Source of the DNA: Orthonyx spaldingii
Taxonomy: Eukaryota; Chordata; Aves; Passeriformes; Orthonychidae
Length of the DNA stretch: 64,000 nucleotides
Assembly (NCBI GenBank): GCA_013397795.1
Contig: VZTJ01002654.1
Coordinates: 2,666 to 66,665, forward strand
Reading direction: 5' to 3'
Shown: positions 1 through 10,202 of the stretch, piece after piece
Numbering within the stretch: the first letter of the stretch is position 1
Layout of the letters: the number at the start of each line of letters is the position of its first letter
Made by a program: the position numbers and the translations under genes
Notes under the pieces: model-generated
What the model was told of the DNA's origin: nothing
Seen by the model: the letters and a program-made list of their open reading frames with translations, nothing else
Databases searched by the model: none

Positions 1-78
1 GGGGCTGTGGCTGTGGGGCTGTGTGTCTGGGTGGCTGTGGGACTGTGGGGCTCTGTGGCTGTGTGTGGCTGTGTACAT
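1..78. repeat. G/T-rich imperfect tandem array, cut by the window edge
   Basis: The first 78 bases are almost entirely variations on CTGTGG / CTGTGTG / GGGGCTGTGG. Unit length drifts between 6 and 10 bases, so this is a degenerate simple array rather than a clean minisatellite. The many GG and GGGG runs could allow G-quadruplex formation on the + strand. The array starts at base 1, so its true length is unknown. Confidence 0.75.
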
Positions 79-80
79 TT

Positions 81-846
81 TCCAAGTTGCAAATGTAGAA
101 TTGTACAAATATATCAAAACCAGCCTTTAGAACTGTCCCCCCAGGCTGGGGCAGGGTATACCCCCATATATGTCAGAATAGGAAGGAGGTGCTGTGTGGA
201 TGCAGCAGACGTGCACTGGCTCAGGAAAAATAAGCACTTACAGCCTGTTTAAAGTGCAGCTAAGTTTTCTGACTGCTGCCAGTCAGAACCCAGCACCTCT
301 CACTCCAGGTCCCAGATATGAGCAGTGGCCAGTTCCCTCTCTCCAGACAGATGTGCCAGAAGCCCTCAGGGATGCAGGGGATCCCTGTCACTGAGGAGCA
401 GCTGGCCAAGCCCTGGGTACATGGCTTTATCTCCCTTCTCCTGCTGTGTCTCCCTGTGCTGCCTCTGGACACCATTCCTGGCCTTCAGAGAGGACATGGA
501 GAGGTTGATTTATATTTTTATCACACCTTCTCTTAATTATCCCTTCCAGTGCTGCCACGCGACTCCATTCCAGTACCCCTCAACACCATGTGCAACCTCT
601 GTGCTCCACCTCTGTTCGTTTCTGGACAATCCACATCTCTGGAACATCTCCCCATGTCCGTTTGACCTGTTTTTGTGGTCTCCTCAATGGCTCCTCTAGT
701 GCTGACAGACCTACACAAGTCTGTCACCTCTAAATGCCATCACCTCCTGGCTGTTTTCTTCTCCTCACCCTTCATGAGCAGCATGTTGGGGAATCATTCT
801 GCTTTTCAGAAGAAAAGGGGCTCTGCTTGAGGATGCGGCTTTCCTG
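81..846. other. Unannotated single-copy-like sequence
   Basis: I see no gene, RNA or repeat family here. Open frames are present on both strands (up to 124 codons), but they overlap each other, lack splice context and have no recognisable motif. Confidence 0.5.
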
Positions 847-978
847 AATCACAGAATTTGAGAAACGTTTGGGTTGGAAGGGAGGTTAAAGCCCATTCAG
901 TGTCACCCCCTGCCACAGGCAGGGACAGCTTCCACTAGACCAGCTTGCTCCAAGCCCCCACCAACCTGGTCATCCAGT
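847..978 (-). mobile_element. CR1 LINE 3'-end fragment
   Basis: Read on the + strand this begins with the reversed CR1 tail (atcacagaatttgagaaacg). It continues through the reversed 3' block 'gggttggaagggaggttaaagc' and the 'cagggacagcttccactagaccagcttgctccaagccc' segment, then fades after 'aacctggtcatcc'. The tail reads TTTGAGAAACG where intact copies have octamer repeats, so it is somewhat degraded. The 5' part is missing, as is usual for CR1. Confidence 0.93.
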
Positions 979-1337
979 AAGATAAAGAAGCAGGGGGTGT
1001 GGAAGCAGGGACAGAGCCAGAGCTGTGACACAGAAAATACTCGGGTCAGCCTGAATGGGAAATTCTGTCAGTGAGCCAAGCATGGAAGGAGCAGTGCTGT
1101 GCCCGAGGCACGTGTGTGCCAGGAGCTTGTCTGGATATGGGGATGCCCCTGGTGCAGAGCCAGCGGGACAGGGTGAGCTCACACGGCTGCACCCGCCACA
1201 GGACATCACCCACAATGTCCCCAAGTGCCACCACCACGGGAAGCAACCCTCGCAGGGCTGACCTAGGGACGGGAGGCAAGGACCCAGCAAAGCGACTGGG
1301 AATTGCTGGAGAGAGAAAAGCTCCTCAGAACCCGGCA

Positions 1338-1655
1338 TAGGAGCAGAGACGCGGTGCTGCGAGGATCTCTTGGAAACTCGCGCTGGCGGTGCCTGGTGAG
1401 CGGTGTTCGCACGGGAAGGAGGGAGCTGGGCTGGCTGCTGAGCCTGCGGGTGCCCCGGACACCGCTGTGCCTGCGGCTTCCCCCACAGGGGCGGGCAACC
1501 ACACAAACCACGAATCACTCCTCGAGCTGATTGGGCCTCCCGAGGCTGCACGGAGCAGGATTTTAACAGAACCCCGACACAGGAGCAAAGCGAGTCGTAA
1601 CAATTAATTACAGAGGCTGCGGGTGTACGCGTTACTCTGTTCGTGCCCTTTCAGG
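1338..1655. promoter_or_regulatory. Short CpG cluster / possible CpG island
   Basis: By hand count this stretch holds about 25 CpG dinucleotides in 318 bases, far above the surrounding sequence, and is GC-rich in its first two thirds. It contains splice-donor-like strings on the + strand (CTG|GTGAGC near 1395). No TATA box or recognisable first exon is clear. A CpG island in a vertebrate commonly marks a promoter, but this one is short and could equally be an orphan island. Confidence 0.35.
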
Positions 1656-2189
1656 CACTGCCAGATGTATTTCTAAGGTTTGCTGAAGCCATTTCAGTTA
1701 TCCAATTTCTCGAGCAGTGTGAGCTCCCGGAGCAGGGGCCGGTGCCGGTGGGGTGGGAGTTGTGCCGGGCAGGACCCGAATGGGGAAATCGGCATTCCCT
1801 GCAGGCACGAGGGACAGGGCGGCTTCCTCATCAGGAGCCAGAGACGTGAAAGAAGTGAAATTACAGAGCCTCGATAGAGAAATGAAGGAGAGATGTATAT
1901 TTTGGGAAGGCTCCATTATGCAGAGTATTAGAAAACACCAATCAGTCGTGGAAATCGCGTTCAGGGAATCTGAGGGAGCAGCCAGACAGTGGCGTGTCCT
2001 CTGCATGACAATGAAACCAGAGGCTGCCCTGATTAAAAACAGAGCGAGAAAAGCATAAACAGTGGCAGCAAGGTAGGAAAGTGCTATTTTTCCATGGCAT
2101 AGCAGACGTGGAACTTCACTGATGGTGAAGCAAAAGAAGGAACAGGACCATGAGACGATGCAGAAGGAGCCGGAATGCCCATTCCCGGG

Positions 2190-2475
2190 GCCGAGGGTGA
2201 CAGAGAGGTGTCAGACAGGGCCTGGCAGGGCCGGTGCCGGGGCTGGGGCATCGCCACACGCTGAGTTCTTCACGGTGTGTCTGAGCCACACGTTCGCTTT
2301 CCCACAACACCTCAGCAAGGAAAACAAAATTGCAGGATCTGTGCAAAGAAAACTCCCTCCACGACAACTCCGGTGCAGAGCAGGGCGGTCGCTCCCAGCC
2401 CGCCCAGGGGTGGGGGCGTGGGGCTGCCCCGCGGGGCTCGGCTCCATCCGCATCCTCCTCCGAACACCTCGCTGC
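2190..2475. promoter_or_regulatory. CpG cluster
   Basis: CpG dinucleotides are dense in two sub-blocks, about 2225-2300 and 2360-2475. The second holds about 12 in 115 bases and includes a run of C and G around CCCCGCGGGG. No transcription start signal is recognisable. It may belong with the 1.34 kb cluster as one broken CpG-rich zone. Confidence 0.3.
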
Positions 2476-2943
2476 AGAAAACACATTTTCCCTGTGCAAG
2501 GCCATTCCCTGGTGCTGCTGGGTCCAGTGTGCCCCCAGCTCCAGGAGAGCCCCACGGGTGGCAGTGGAGGGGCTGAGGTTGCTGGAGGCTTTCACACTAT
2601 TTCAGCCCTGATTTGTTTGCAAAGGAAAGAGAACTGGAAATCTTTGGTTAAAGCCCGAGCCTCGTGCAGCAGCCCCGCGGCGATTGCTGTGAGCAGCGGT
2701 GTTTGAACCCACCCTCCTGACCTGTGCCAAGCACGCTGTGGGTGGGGAGTTTTTAAACACGACAAAAAGAGCCAACAGCGATGCCCTGGCTGTTACCTTC
2801 AGTTTTAACTGCATTCATTCAAAATCGCAGGTGTGGAGCCTCTGTGGGCCCTGCAGGAGTTTGTGTCTCACCAGTCTCAGCTCTGCACCTCTCGCCCATC
2901 TCAGTGAGCGAAGCTTTCTGCACTGCACCACCGAAGTGAGCCT

Positions 2944-3274
2944 TGAATCCCAGCTCCTGGCTGGCCAGGGCTCAGTTTCGGCTCCAGGCTGGCACGGGCT
3001 GGATCCCAACCCCTGGGTGGCAGGGCTGGATCCCACACCAGGCTGCAAAGGGCTCAATCCCAGCTCCAGGCTGCAAAGGGCTAAATCCCACACCAGGCTG
3101 CAAACAGATGAATCCCACACCAGGTTGGCATGGGCTGGATCCCAGCTTCAGGGTGGCCAGGGCTGGATCCCACATCAGGCTGGCATGGGCTGGATCCCAG
3201 CTCCAGGCTGGCATGAGATGAATCCCAGCTCCAGGCTGCAAAGGGCTCAATCCCTGCTCCAGGGTGGCCAGGGC
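2944..3274. repeat. 27-28 bp minisatellite, about 12 units
   Basis: Twelve head-to-tail copies of a unit of the form TGGATCCCAGCTCCAGGCTGGCATGGGC are seen. Units alternate between CAGCTCC and CACACC cores and between GGCTGGCATGGGC and GGCTGCAAAGGGC ends. Lengths are 26-28 bases, so the reading frame is not kept. The array nevertheless lacks stops in frames on both strands, which creates several spurious open frames of about 100 to 190 codons. A BamHI-type GGATCC occurs in many units. No transposon relationship is recognised. Confidence 0.93.
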
Positions 3275-5032
3275 CAGCACTGACCTGGGGGCAGCAGCTC
3301 CCCTGGAAATGGGACCTGTGTGGGGTCCTGCACAGAGATCCCTGACATTCCAGTCACCTCAGCACGGGTCCTGCTGTCCTTCTGCCGTCACCACGCCGTG
3401 TCCTTGCCCCTCCACAGCCTCAGTGTGGGCACACTCTGCTCTCAGCCTCTCGGGGGCCAGGAATGGGCCAACCAAATATTTCATATCCAGAAATCAAAAA
3501 TACTTGTTTTGTTTCTCAGCTCTGCCTTATCTTATGAAAAAATGTATTTTAAATAAAAGAGGAACCTCTTCAGTTAACAAATGCTGAAGTGCTGAAATTA
3601 TTTAGAGGGTTTTTTTTATTTAGCTTCACTAATCTTTTGCATGGAATGTAGCAGTTTCCTAGAAGAAAAAAATTCAGTAGCCCCTTGATGTGGGGCAAGA
3701 CACTAATTTTGGGTTTTGCTTTCCATCTTTTCTGTTAATTTCTCTTTGCATTAAATTTTGTATTGATTAATAAATAATTTTCAGTAATAATATTTTGTTT
3801 AATAAATAAATTTTGTATTGAAAAAGGAGCAAAAGTTTCTGCAAAAAGATTCTACCAAAAATTTTGCAGAAAGCCATTTCAGAAATGTTTTGCTCAGGCT
3901 GGCAGGCGATGCGTGTGGGCAGGAGGGCAGCAAGGACAGGCAGATGTGTGGGGCACGGACAGTGCCCATCCCCCAGCACCGGGCTCCCCGTTTCCTGCAG
4001 CCGTGGCTGCCGTTCCCAGGCTGCAGAGCAGCTCTGACTCCCTTTAATTGATGCCGGGCTGCAGCGCCAAGGAGTGTCTGCAATTATCCAGTCAAGTCTA
4101 TTACTGGAGATCAGAGCCGGGCGGATCAGTGATGGGATGTGTGGCTGCGTCTGAATGCCGAGCTCATTTCAGTGCAAACATGCACGAGAGGAGCCCCCTG
4201 CTCGTCTCCAATTCCCACTTCCACTGAAACTCTCCTAGCAAGGGTGTCTCCGGTAAATTCCTTCTCGACCACAGTCCCCCACATTTGTCACACAGAACCC
4301 ACGCAGACTTTGCAGGCCTTAGGGGCCTTAGGGGCCACAGCCTGCTCGGGGTTACCCCGTGGTGGGGGAGACCCGGCACAGAGAGCACAGCACTGCAACG
4401 CTGCCCAGCCTCGGATCGTCACCTCTGTGATCCTAATTTTAATCATTCATCGTCAGATGGAAATGTCTGCTTAATTAACCGTGGGGAAAACTCTCTCTCC
4501 TGTGCACTGCTTTCTGCTCGGGGTCTGTGGCAGTCGGCTCTGACTGAGGATCCCAGGGCATCACTACCCTTTGAAAACTCTTTTATCCCCTTGCACAAAG
4601 AAGTGCCATTGATAGCTGGGAGATGGATTAGGGTGGAATGATTCTAGGATTCTATGGACCGTTCTCATTAAATTCCTGAGGAACAAAGAAAAGAAAAGTT
4701 TTATTTTTAACACAAAATTACCCATTCTGATATCTGACAATATTTTTATTTGAAATTATTTGTGTTTTGGCTTGGATGAAATAACATCAGCTCACCGCGG
4801 GCAGGGAACTTAGGTCCTGGGTACCTCCATACTCAGCTGCTCACATCCTGACCTGGCTGCAGCATGGGCTCACCTCATAGTTTTGCACAACCACAGGAAC
4901 AAAGTGATTAATTTGCACATTAAAAATGAATTCTTGTAGCAAATGATCATCCTACAATTTTCAGCAGCAGCATCTCACTGGGTGCATGAGGGGCATGGGG
5001 TACCAGGGGAGACCAAAGTGCCCCATGGCAGG
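3275..5032. other. Unannotated stretch with an AT-rich core
   Basis: There is no gene I can support. Bases 3590-3880 are strongly AT-rich with AATAAA strings (3767-3810). Bases 4629-4654 carry a tiny CR1-like tail (gattctaggattctatgg) with no recognisable CR1 body in front of it. The rest looks single-copy. Confidence 0.45.
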
Positions 5033-5182
5033 GAATCACAGAACCACACAGTGCTTCGGGTGGGAAGGGACCTTAAATCCCATCTCATCCCACCCCTGCC
5101 ATGGCAGGGACACCGCCCACTGTCCCAGGCTGCTCCAAGCCCCAGCGTCCAACCTGGCCTTGGGCAATTGCCGGGATGGAGG
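5033..5182 (-). mobile_element. CR1 LINE 3'-end fragment
   Basis: The reversed tail 'gaatcacagaaccacacag' is followed by 'gggtgggaagggaccttaaatccc', 'cccctgccatggcagggacaccgcccactgtcccaggctgctccaagcccc' and 'gtccaacctggccttgggca'. The fragment abuts the CpG island at 5218 on its 5' side, so the island starts where the CR1 homology ends. Confidence 0.93.
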
Positions 5183-5217
5183 TGCCTGGCACTGGGTGGC
5201 ACAAGGGACCCCAGGAG

Positions 5218-5470
5218 GTGCCCGAGGCTCCAGTGCCGAGAGCCCCCGGGCGAGTGAGGCGGAGCAGGGCCCGAGCCCTGCCCGGCTGTGCCGTGCCCAT
5301 GGCGCTGCCCGGCCCTGCACTGGTGCGTGTGCCCGGCGAGTCAGACCCTTGCAGGCGAAGGACGCCCCGGGGTTGTTCGCAGCTCACCTCGTGTGCTCCA
5401 CTTCCCGGCGCAGCGCAGCCGGCACGGCCCCTCCCCGGCATTCCGGGTTTGCACTCTCGCACCGACCTTT
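5218..5470. promoter_or_regulatory. CpG island with a minus-strand splice donor
   Basis: About 27 CpG dinucleotides can be counted in 253 bases, the densest in the window, with high GC. On the minus strand the island contains GAG|GTGAGC (GT at 5386-5387), a near-consensus 5' splice site. Upstream of it on that strand a frame is open from about 5559 to 5388 without an in-frame ATG. This is what a promoter with a non-coding or partly coding first exon on the minus strand could look like. No TATA box is seen, which is normal for CpG-island promoters. It could also be an orphan island. Confidence 0.4.
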
Positions 5471-6345
5471 TCAAACACGATTGTTCTTTCTTCCCACGGA
5501 AGGTCTGAGCATTCTGGACAGATGAATAGATTTGCCTTTATTTGCCCTATACAGAGCAAATATGATCAATAGGAAAATCTTCCCGGTTTTGTCTCGGCTT
5601 TCTCTCTTCCATGCATCTCTGTGGCCACGAAAAGCCTCCCAACGATGCCCGGCTGCCAGGTCTCCTTCTTCCAGCACTAAACCAAAAGACCAAGGCTTTG
5701 TGCAGGAACTGGTTTGTGTTTTATTCTAAAACTTGGTTTTTTTCCATCCCAAGGTGACTCTGTGATTCTGTAACACTTTATGGAAAATGCTGCATCTTTT
5801 CTGCACTCCTGAAATTTGGGGTTATGAGATAACTCCATCTTAAGAAATTTTCAGCAAGATTAGGGAAATAAATGACTTTTTTTGTTTCATTACTTTCTAT
5901 CTTCTTGACAATAATTAAAACAATAGTAATAAACCCAGAAAGAATCTACCTGGGTTTGCTTTTATCAATGCAGAAGAGCCAATTTAGTGGGCCCTCTCTT
6001 TTCTTGGTAAAGCTCTTCAGTATTTCATTTTGAAAAAAATTTAAAATGAAAATGTTTCAAAATTAAATATTGATTTTTTAAAAATTGGAAATAAACTGTT
6101 CTGTCTCCTGGACAAGGTTTCACCATTTAGTAAAGTTTGACCAAATTCTCTAATGCCTTGCCAACCTCCTATTTCTGGCCTCTGTTATTTTATAGACAAA
6201 ATGAAATGCATGAACCAGGCCCACCTTCATGCTTCAGCAAAAAGAAGACAAAATATTATTTTATAAAATCTCTCTGTGTGCCTGACGACCTCCCAGAGCC
6301 AGGAGGAACAATGCTGATTCCCTGCCACGTCCTTCCCGCTGTCAG
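5471..6345. other. AT-rich unannotated stretch
   Basis: Composition changes sharply from the CpG island to AT-rich DNA (5740-6130, with long A and T runs). A small 'gtgactctgtgattctgta' at 5753-5772 resembles a CR1 tail but has no body attached. I see no gene. Confidence 0.45.
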
Positions 6346-6624
6346 GACTTCGCGTGCCAGCGCCAGGCTCCGCTCTGTGCCCGGCCAGCAGCAGCCGCAG
6401 GCGGCACAGCCACCCGGGAACGGTCACTGCCCGGGGAGCTGCGGCCACCTCCTCCCACGAAGCACAGCTCCTCCCTGGCTGTGCTGCCCCGGGCAAGAGA
6501 GAGGTGCCAGAGATCCCACGAGAGCTCCGTGCCCAAGAACAGCGGAGCTTTGGAGCAGACTTCGTCCATAGAAGGGAAACAAAAGGCACTTCACAGACAC
6601 CAGAGCTCCCAGAGCTGGAGGCAG
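6346..6624 (+). promoter_or_regulatory. CpG cluster ending in a strong + strand splice donor
   Basis: About 17 CpGs occur between 6346 and 6570. The cluster is followed by GGAGGCAG|GTGAGC, with the GT at 6625-6626, close to the vertebrate 5' splice consensus. A frame is open from about 6354 through the donor but has no ATG, so a first coding exon is not demonstrated. A 5' untranslated exon is possible. Without an acceptor partner or transcript evidence this remains a weak call. Confidence 0.25.
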
Positions 6625-6810
6625 GTGAGCTTTCTGTGCCACGTTCATAGCCCTGGATCAGAGCTCAGCTGGGAGCACACTGTGCTGGCCTGCTGAGGTT
6701 CTCTGCATTAACCTCTCAAATACCAGCTGCATTTATTTCAGCCTGTCCTGAATGCTTTCTCTGTGGGACGTGAAGAAAAACTATTAGGAAAATTAAGGTA
6801 TGGCAGAAAA

Positions 6811-6922
6811 GACCAGGTTGGAAAGGGCTTGGAGCAACCTGGTCTAGTGGAAGGTGCCTGCCCGTGGCAGGGATGGAACGAGATGAGCTTTAAGTTCACT
6901 TCCAACCCAAAATGCTTGTGAT
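6811..6922 (+). mobile_element. CR1 LINE 3'-end fragment
   Basis: Sense-orientation CR1: 'gaccaggttggaaagggcttggagcaacctggtctagtggaaggtg', then 'gcagggatggaacgagatgagctttaagttcacttccaaccc'. The octamer tail is reduced to 'aaaatgcttgtgattgg'. The copy is strongly 5'-truncated, to about 110 bases. Confidence 0.92.
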
Positions 6923-9254
6923 TGGATTGCACAAAAGAAATGCTAAAAGGTTTCTCCTCTTTGAAAATCCCTGTAAATTAGCCCAAATAACGCAAAGAGA
7001 TATAAAACCTGCAAGACACTTAGAAGTGAAATTAAATGTAAATATGAAAGTAACATCTTCATAATATCAAACATCTGGATGCAAGGCTACACAGGGCACT
7101 TGTAAATACAGGCCAAAAAGCAGAAAACAAATTCCATTCATATCAATATTTTCTTACACTTCCAGTCACACGCATGGATCTCAAATACCAGGCTGAGCCT
7201 GTGGAGCTAAGTCATGGAGACAAAGTAGTTTATTCAAATAGCAGTGGCCAGCCCACGTAGAGGTCTTCAAGGGAATTTAGAGTTATGCTGCTACTCTTAC
7301 TGATCAAAGCAGCCTCGGGATCCCATGAGACCAACACCCAAGTTCCTGGAGGGGAATCCCTGGGTAGAATTAAAATGTGTCTGAAACAGCACTTCAGTGT
7401 CTGTGTGAGGGGGGATACATGGAAACTCCTGGTTTCTCTCTCAGGGCCATGCTTGGCTCATCCCTGTTACAAAAGCTGCTGTAAGATGGGAAGTGGATGG
7501 GAGAGGCAGGCAGGGCTCCGAGCTCTGTCACTGCCCAGCCCCAGAGGGGAGCCCTGCCACAGACAGTGCCCAGGGCTTAGGAAGCAAGGATTAACATCTT
7601 CCCATTTGGACACCTGCACAGAAAGGCACTGGAAAGCCCAGGGAATTGTATAATTAACAGAGAACTTAATAGCAAATCTGTTTTATATCTCAGTGTACCA
7701 TTTACACAAAAATAGCTGTTCCCTTCCCAGCCAGCACATCTGAAGTGCAGATTAACAGATCCTACATTTCACATTTCCAAAATTCTGTGGCTTTTACCCC
7801 TACAATTTATTAACTTCAGATGTGCATCTCCAGTCCCAGAGGAGCTTAATGTGAGCTGGAAGGCTGAGCCCTGGCAGGATCAGTGGCAAACTAACAAGGT
7901 CAGTCCCATCCTCCCGTTTCCATGGCGATCGCTCTGATAATATAAAACATGGCAACACCATCCTTCTCCCAGCTCCTCCAGCTCAGCTCCTGGCTTTGTC
8001 TGAGCTCCCTTGGAATGGGGCTGAGATAAAAGAGAGCTCACAGCAAAGACGGGAGGACCACGGCGCTGCCTGAGCGCGTGCTGGGCACCCGGGTCCTGCC
8101 CTCAGGAAGGTGAGTTTTCAACAAAGGTTTCCTTCCAAGTGCCTGCTGTGTGTTGGAAAGGTTCAACCTTCGCTGAGGCTGCACTTGGCCACCTGAATCC
8201 TGCCACAGATCACAGCTTTTTGTTTTATTCTGTTGATCAGGATGTATTTTCTCCACAACAAGATTTCTCCTGCTCAGTTATGAGGATACATCCATGCTGG
8301 GAGCAAAATGGCCAGTGGGTGACAAAGCATCTTTTGGTGTAGGAAAAAGAGTGGTCTGGCACCCAAAATATTCCAGGAGAGGATGATGCTGTGACACAGC
8401 ACACAGCAGCCTCTCTCACACCCAGACCCCAGCAGGGGGACAGGCAGAGGGGCTGGGATGGTTCCGCTCCCCTAAGTGGGGAGGCCACTTTCCAAGGAAG
8501 GGTGAGAGTTTGTCACAAAAAATCCTACTTGTGTCTGAAAATAGAACGTTTCCAAACATCAGCTCTTTGGAACGAAAGCCAGCTCCAGTGGGTGTATCAA
8601 GATTTAGGAGTCTAAACTGCTCGTGGAGCAAGGTTTCTGGCTTTGATTAAATAATCCAAAGCTCTGCATTGCAATAAAGTGTTTTCACCAAGCAGAACTA
8701 TTTCCTAGTTCGTTGGGAACTATGGAATTGTTGCAGAACTGCAGGAATATGTGTGTGTGTATCTGCATGTATATCTGAGTGTAGACATCTGTGAATTCAG
8801 GTGTGAATCCCACAAGTACTCCACAAACCTGTCCCTGGAGAGCAGTCATGTCAGCTGCTCTGCCTGCAGGCCTGCCTTGCTTTGCCTGCCTCGGCTTTAA
8901 TTTGTCTGTGCGAGTTCTCGAGTGCTTGTAAGGCTGTGAGAGGATGGGCCGTCCCCAGGAGCACTGGCACGAGGGCACAGCCACCCACGCCCAGAGCTGC
9001 AGGAGATCTCAGGGCTGGCTGCACTCGGGAGCAGCCCCGAGCAGGGCAGGGGTGCAGCTCCAGCCAGGGCTCAGGAGTGGGGACACACCAAGGGCTCAGG
9101 AGTGGGGGCGCACTGTGTCAGAGACTGAAAATAATTCATGCCTCAAACTTTGATATTACAAAAGGCAACAACCAGAGATGCCTCCCTGAAGACTGGGACT
9201 TTGGACTGAAAGTCAAACTGCTGATTAGATAAAGGGAAAGCCCTTTTGTTCAAT
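6923..9254. other. Unannotated stretch containing a promoter-like unit
   Basis: Apart from the unit at 7916-8109, listed separately, I see single-copy-like DNA. A short imperfect TG-rich run lies at about 8750-8790, and an AATAAA at 8673 is followed by no obvious downstream GU-rich element. No coding region is supported. Confidence 0.4.
7916..8109 (+). promoter_or_regulatory. Candidate TATA promoter with RFX-like sites and a first exon ending in a consensus donor
   Basis: In order on the + strand: a palindrome-like GTTTCCATGGCGAT (7916-7929), matching 11 of 14 positions of the known RFX X-box GTTGCCATGGCAAC; a canonical TATAAAA (7941-7947); a perfect right X-box half ATGGCAAC (7949-7956); and about 150 bases of GC-richer sequence ending in GGAAG|GTGAGT, with the GT at 8110-8111. 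A TATA-directed start would lie near 7971, making a first exon of about 139 bases. Its only ATG there is followed by a stop after three codons, so the exon would be non-coding. The spacing is right for a real promoter, but no transcript evidence is available. A chance arrangement cannot be excluded. Confidence 0.3.
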
Positions 9255-9258
9255 CACC

Positions 9259-9932
9259 TGAAACAAACAAGGCTGGGGGAAAAGGTATGCATCCCCAAAA
9301 AGCCAAAGCCACCAGCTGCACTGAGAGAATCATGCCCGGCTGAGTTTGGGGTGGGGGGGAACACAGCTCACAGAAGCCAGGCTTACAAACTTCCCCCCCC
9401 CCAACCGAGTGCGGTGGGGGAGAGGAGATTTTTGGATGCGTGGCATAACCTCTGGCCAGGTTACTGAACATCCATCCCCAACTATACAAACTGGCCCAGC
9501 TGTGTGAAACCCAACCCCACAGGCCANTGCCTTGCACTACAGGACCACATGTGATGCAACAGATCCAAAGTCTGTTGCAAGAGACAATGGCAAACTCCAG
9601 GGACATGCCTAGACATCACCCCCTGGCTTGAGGGTGTATTAACCCAGGGCACTCTGTGCTTTTGGGGGACCTTCACCATCAAGAAGACCGGCAGGAGAGA
9701 ATCATCAGGATGCCAGTGGGACCCACGGAGCGGTGATACTCTTTTATTCTGCCTCTGTCACTTCTCTGTCCCCTCAGCCTTTTATCCTTTTCCTCCCTTT
9801 CTCTTCTCTTTCTCTCTCTCTCTCTCATATCTACTATCTAATAAAACCCATACTATTGATTGGCATATGGTCTCGTTTGCACCTTAATTCGGGCAGAGGT
9901 ATTTCTAAGAACCTAATAATCGGATCATGACA
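9259..9932 (+). mobile_element. Probable solo LTR of an endogenous retrovirus
   Basis: The segment runs from TGAAAC to ATGACA, with the TG...CA termini typical of retroviral LTRs, and is flanked by a 4-base direct repeat CACC (9255-9258 and 9933-9936). Inside are a TATA-like TATTAA (9637-9642), a long C/T tract (9775-9826), a polyadenylation signal AATAAA (9840-9845) and a short region after it, which suits a U3-R-U5 order. No internal retroviral genes lie next to it, so it would be a solo LTR left by recombination. The right end is more secure than the left. TG is common and a 4-base repeat can arise by chance, so the left border is tentative. One ambiguous base lies at 9527. The class is not assigned. 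Confidence 0.5.
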
Positions 9933-10090
9933 CACCGTGCCCCAGTCCCTGTCCTGAGCAGCTCCAGCAGCCCCACCCTGGAGCAGGAAAAGCCCCGGCT
10001 AAGCGCAGCGGCTGAGCCTTCTCCACCTCCTGCAGTGTGGTGTTGGCCTGGCTCAAGCCCTTCAGCTGAAAGGGGAGTGGAAGTGTTATG

Positions 10091-10202
10091 GGCAAGGCTG
10101 GACAGGGCTTGGAGCTGGTCTGGGGGAAGGCATCCCTGCCCATGGAAAGGGGTGGAAAGAGGTGAGTTTTAAGTCTCTTCCCACCCAAGCCATTCTGTGA
10201 TC
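10091..10202 (+). mobile_element. CR1 LINE 3'-end fragment
   Basis: It reads 'ggcaaggctggacagggcttggagctggtctgggggaaggcatccctgcccatgg', then 'gagttttaagtctcttcccacccaagccattctgtga'. The copy carries an internal AGAG|GTGAGT string that is only the CR1 sequence and not a splice site. It starts about 150 bases beyond the LTR. Confidence 0.92.

Larger units (their letters stand above)
979..2943. other. CpG-enriched non-repeat sequence without a recognised gene
   Basis: Between the first CR1 copy and the minisatellite the DNA is GC- and CpG-rich (two clusters are listed separately). It carries overlapping open frames on both strands, the longest about 194 codons. All lie in GC-rich DNA where stops are rare, and none shows a domain, a signal peptide or a repeated motif. 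I see no repeat family. Confidence 0.45.

Noticed and set aside
4629..4654. CR1-like octamer tail
   Set aside because: No CR1 body in front of it. Two octamers can arise by chance.
10150..10165. AGAG|GTGAGT splice donor
   Set aside because: It is an ordinary part of the CR1 3' region at 10091-10202.
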